In this document: piece after piece, positions 63,301 to 64,000 of the stretch
Layout of the letters: every line of letters begins with the position of its first letter
Numbering within the stretch: position 1 is the first letter of the stretch
Source of the DNA: JBEBVQ01 sp964527735
GTDB lineage: Bacteria > Bacteroidota > Bacteroidia > Chitinophagales > Chitinophagaceae
Direction of reading: 5' to 3'
Assembly (NCBI GenBank): GCA_964527735.1
Contig: CAZGPG010000018.1
Coordinates: 1-64,000, forward strand
DNA length: 64,000 nucleotides
Notes under the pieces: generated by a model
Seen by the model: the letters and a program-made list of their open reading frames with translations, nothing else
Told to the model about the DNA's origin: nothing
Database searches by the model: none
Program-made: the position numbers and the translations under genes

Positions 63301-63491
63301 CCAAAGATGCGTTGCAGCAACATGAAGAACGGAGCGCCGGGGGAGTGACCCACCTCTACTTTATAAGCGCAGGCAATAAATTCTCCGCAATCCCAGAAGC
63401 TGACGGTAGGCTCCATCGTCAGCAGGTAGATGATAAATGCGAAGATGCCGGTAGCCCATCCGAGGATGTTATTAATGTTGCGATAACTCAT
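60357..63491 (-). CDS. DUF2723 multi-spanning membrane protein (GT117-like)
   Basis: About 1044 residues from ATG 63491 (MSYRNINNILGW); an upstream ATG at 63521 adds 10 residues. The N-terminal half has about ten to twelve membrane segments and the family signature TMEPTVSFWDCGEFIACAYK with GHSPGAPFFMLLQRIF, an Asp/Glu pair in the first periplasmic loop as in protein O-mannosyltransferase-like glycosyltransferases. A further motif is PRERDYAYAGSTYAFAIW. The C-terminal half is soluble, with TFGDNDTYPLWYLQEVEG and a helical TPR-like end. It is probably a lipid-linked-sugar glycosyltransferase acting on periplasmic proteins. Because T9SS cargo is often O-glycosylated in Bacteroidota, a link to the surface proteins here is possible (inference). 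Confidence 0.87.
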   Translation of the reverse strand: MSYRNINNILGWATGIFAFIIYLLTMEPTVSFWDCGEFIACAYKVEVGHSPGAPFFMLLQRIFGLLAGGNVFTAGPSENVAAVINAFSALVSGLTILFLFWTITHMARKLVISGDKKGPEGIQLFLVMGAGLVGALAYTFSDTFWFSAVEAEVYATSSFFTALVFWAILKWEDMADNKYADRWLVFIAYMMGLSIGVHLLNLLTIPALAMVYYFKRYQPTVRGGIAAFLIGCALLALVQFGVIQGIPWLAFKFEFMFVNGFGLPFDTGAVFALLLIAGAVIGTLIYARRKNYYLLHTGMLCLMFVLIGFTSYFAPVIRSRADVAVDMTNPDNADRFLSYVNREQFGQQPLLWGPDFNTPVVDYKERGKLYDAVKTENGKDRYVVVGSKPDPVFDPSGMRFFPRIWSSNNPNHAAFYRNYLNLGPNEDPTSADNFKFFFKYQVNWMWWRYFMWNYAGRQNDVEGQGEPRAGNWISGIKFLDKARVGDLDKLGDGYGNNKARNELYFLPLILGIMGMVLHFNQHRKDAFIVMLLFFFTGIAVVMFLNNTPIQPRERDYAYAGSTYAFAIWIGLGVLMAQQWMQRAIKGKAGAFLTVAICLLAVPALMAKVEWDDHDRSKKTLAHASALNTLQSCAPNAILFTFGDNDTYPLWYLQEVEGIRTDVRVINLSLLGIDWYIDQLNYKINDADPVPMIWTRDKYIGDRRNGLAYYNNPAVPQDKYISLVDVCNFIIDENKSSQLQTRSGEYVNYIPTKNFFVPSLSKNELVAEGLLNAEDTGRVINEMRFNLGKDAAYKDDLAVMNIVAAIAQQGWKRPIYFGGGLPGDNYQGMQDYLKLEGIVYRLVPYKHFGAGGTGRQDIGFVDVDKSYDLFMNYKWGGGERHDVYFDEKNRIMFTAYRNNAPRIAEELARAGRKEDAKKLLDHVDSSITQEAYAYNPYMIGGFDPSAYFMAMGYYNIGDKEGGRRVSKQFVKNLEADINWILSLSESRREVMVSDVQRNLGIINAIGGLAFSGGDEAYGKELEQKVQGLAEKISKSMGPHVLQQQR

Positions 63492-63521
63492 TGGTAATAA
63501 ATTTATTTTCTTTAAACACAA

Positions 63522-64000
63522 CGTGCCGTAGCATTCGTCGGCGACAAAAATAGAAAAATAGCTTAATCTTCAAAGAAAAGGAATTGCATTTAACAAGCCT
63601 TAATGTAACAGGCGGCATTAAAAAGGAGACTGTTTTAAAAAAGTCAACGGTGTTATCCTGAACTTTAATTCGCCGTTGGCGCAATCATCCGGCAATGACA
63701 CATCCCTCTCTCATCTCCCTTCTACGGGAGACGACTGTCTCGTTGTGCATACCATGCTTACATCCGGGAACGATGTGATCGTCCCCCGTTGAAGGGGGAG
63801 TGAGGGGGATGTAACAGACCTCGAATGATCGAAAACCTGTTACCGGACCCCATGTGTCATTGGCACGAAGAAAGGATCCCAGGTAATACGGACACGCATT
63901 ATATGGGATCCTTTCCAGAATCGGGTTCGGGACAAACTACTAACGGCCCCGACAATACTCACCTTGTCATTACCGGATGATTTGCGTCGCAGGTTATTTA
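63522..64000. other. Intergenic region with compound palindromic repeats
   Basis: About 480 bp with no gene. It contains the second copy of the 116-bp palindromic repeat, a hairpin AAAGGATCCCA/TGGGATCCTTT (63874-63919) and outer inverted 20-mers (63679-63699 and 63966-63986, GTCATTxCCGGATGATT). The promoter of the DUF2723 gene presumably lies at 63,520-63,600, which is AT-rich. Confidence 0.6.
63698..63813. repeat. 116-bp palindromic dispersed repeat, copy 2
   Basis: Same length, order of blocks and palindromic arms as 5939-6054 (ACATCCC..., GGGAGACGA, TTGTGC, CGATGTGA, CGTCCCCC, GGGGGAGTGAGGGGGATGT), differing at scattered positions. No coding capacity. Confidence 0.85.

Noticed and set aside
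63472..63684. 70-residue minus-strand open frame upstream of the DUF2723 gene
   Set aside because: AT-rich promoter region with no start signal or recognisable domain; it also overlaps the start of the membrane protein gene.
1..64000. tRNA, rRNA or prophage genes
   Set aside because: I saw no cloverleaf with CCA end, no rRNA motif and no integrase, terminase or capsid gene; the tail-fibre-like protein has a signal peptide and surface-gene neighbours, so it is not taken as phage.

Overview
The window is from a member of the Bacteroidota, most likely the order Chitinophagales (Chitinophagaceae-like). The signs are many secreted proteins with type IX secretion system (T9SS) C-terminal sorting domains (10 of type A, 4 of the gliding-associated type B), SprB-type repeats, hybrid TPR histidine kinases paired with NarL/LuxR regulators, a Bat/DUF58 group, a DUF2723 membrane protein, few Shine-Dalgarno sites, and promoter matches to the Bacteroidota -33/-7 consensus (TTG/TTTG, about 19-21 bp, TAnnTTTG). 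No species is claimed. Two 100-N runs show that this is a scaffold of a draft assembly.

Layout. 1-3 kb: 3' part of a giant repeat protein (T9SS type A). 3.2-7 kb: dCTP deaminase facing an incomplete Bat operon (DUF58, BatD-like, BatA). 7.2-10 kb: TPR histidine kinase and LuxR regulator (pair 1). 10-28 kb: seven-bladed SBBP propeller protein, WG-type propeller protein, small T9SS protein, S8 protease, beta-helix/Ig protein and a type-B protein, all on the plus strand. 28-30 kb: housekeeping block (J-domain protein, AlkA-like glycosylase, cyclophilin). 30.2-36.6 kb: three T9SS proteins on the minus strand. 36.8-43.3 kb: TPR kinase/LuxR pair 2 converging on a LytS/LytTR pair with a regulator-propeller sensor. 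43.5-54 kb: NHL/SprB protein, IgGFc-like type-B protein, a small T9SS protein coupled to a tail-fibre-like repeat protein interrupted by two gaps. 54-54.6 kb: promoter, structured leader, terminator and a hotdog thioesterase. 54.9-59.8 kb: propeller T9SS protein and kinase/regulator pair 3. 59.8-63.5 kb: guanine deaminase-like protein and DUF2723 protein.

How the parts fit. The window is essentially a cell-surface locus: 14 T9SS cargo proteins and one tail-fibre-like protein interleaved with four two-component systems. Three of these are paralogous TPR-kinase/NarL pairs, each lying beside T9SS genes, so local control of surface proteins is plausible but not shown. Housekeeping genes sit between the blocks. 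Intergenic DNA is rich in palindromic and dispersed repeats, including a MITE-like element with a 9-bp target duplication and a 116-bp palindromic repeat present twice.

The most novel-looking signals are a possible transcription-attenuation leader upstream of the thioesterase gene (good promoter, small ORF, terminator, competing antiterminator pairing), the MITE-like element 18 bp from a T9SS gene start, a perfect ACCGTT palindrome beside the LytTR operon, the dimeric (A-B-A-B) amplification of a surface repeat, and the compositionally mosaic S8 protease gene.
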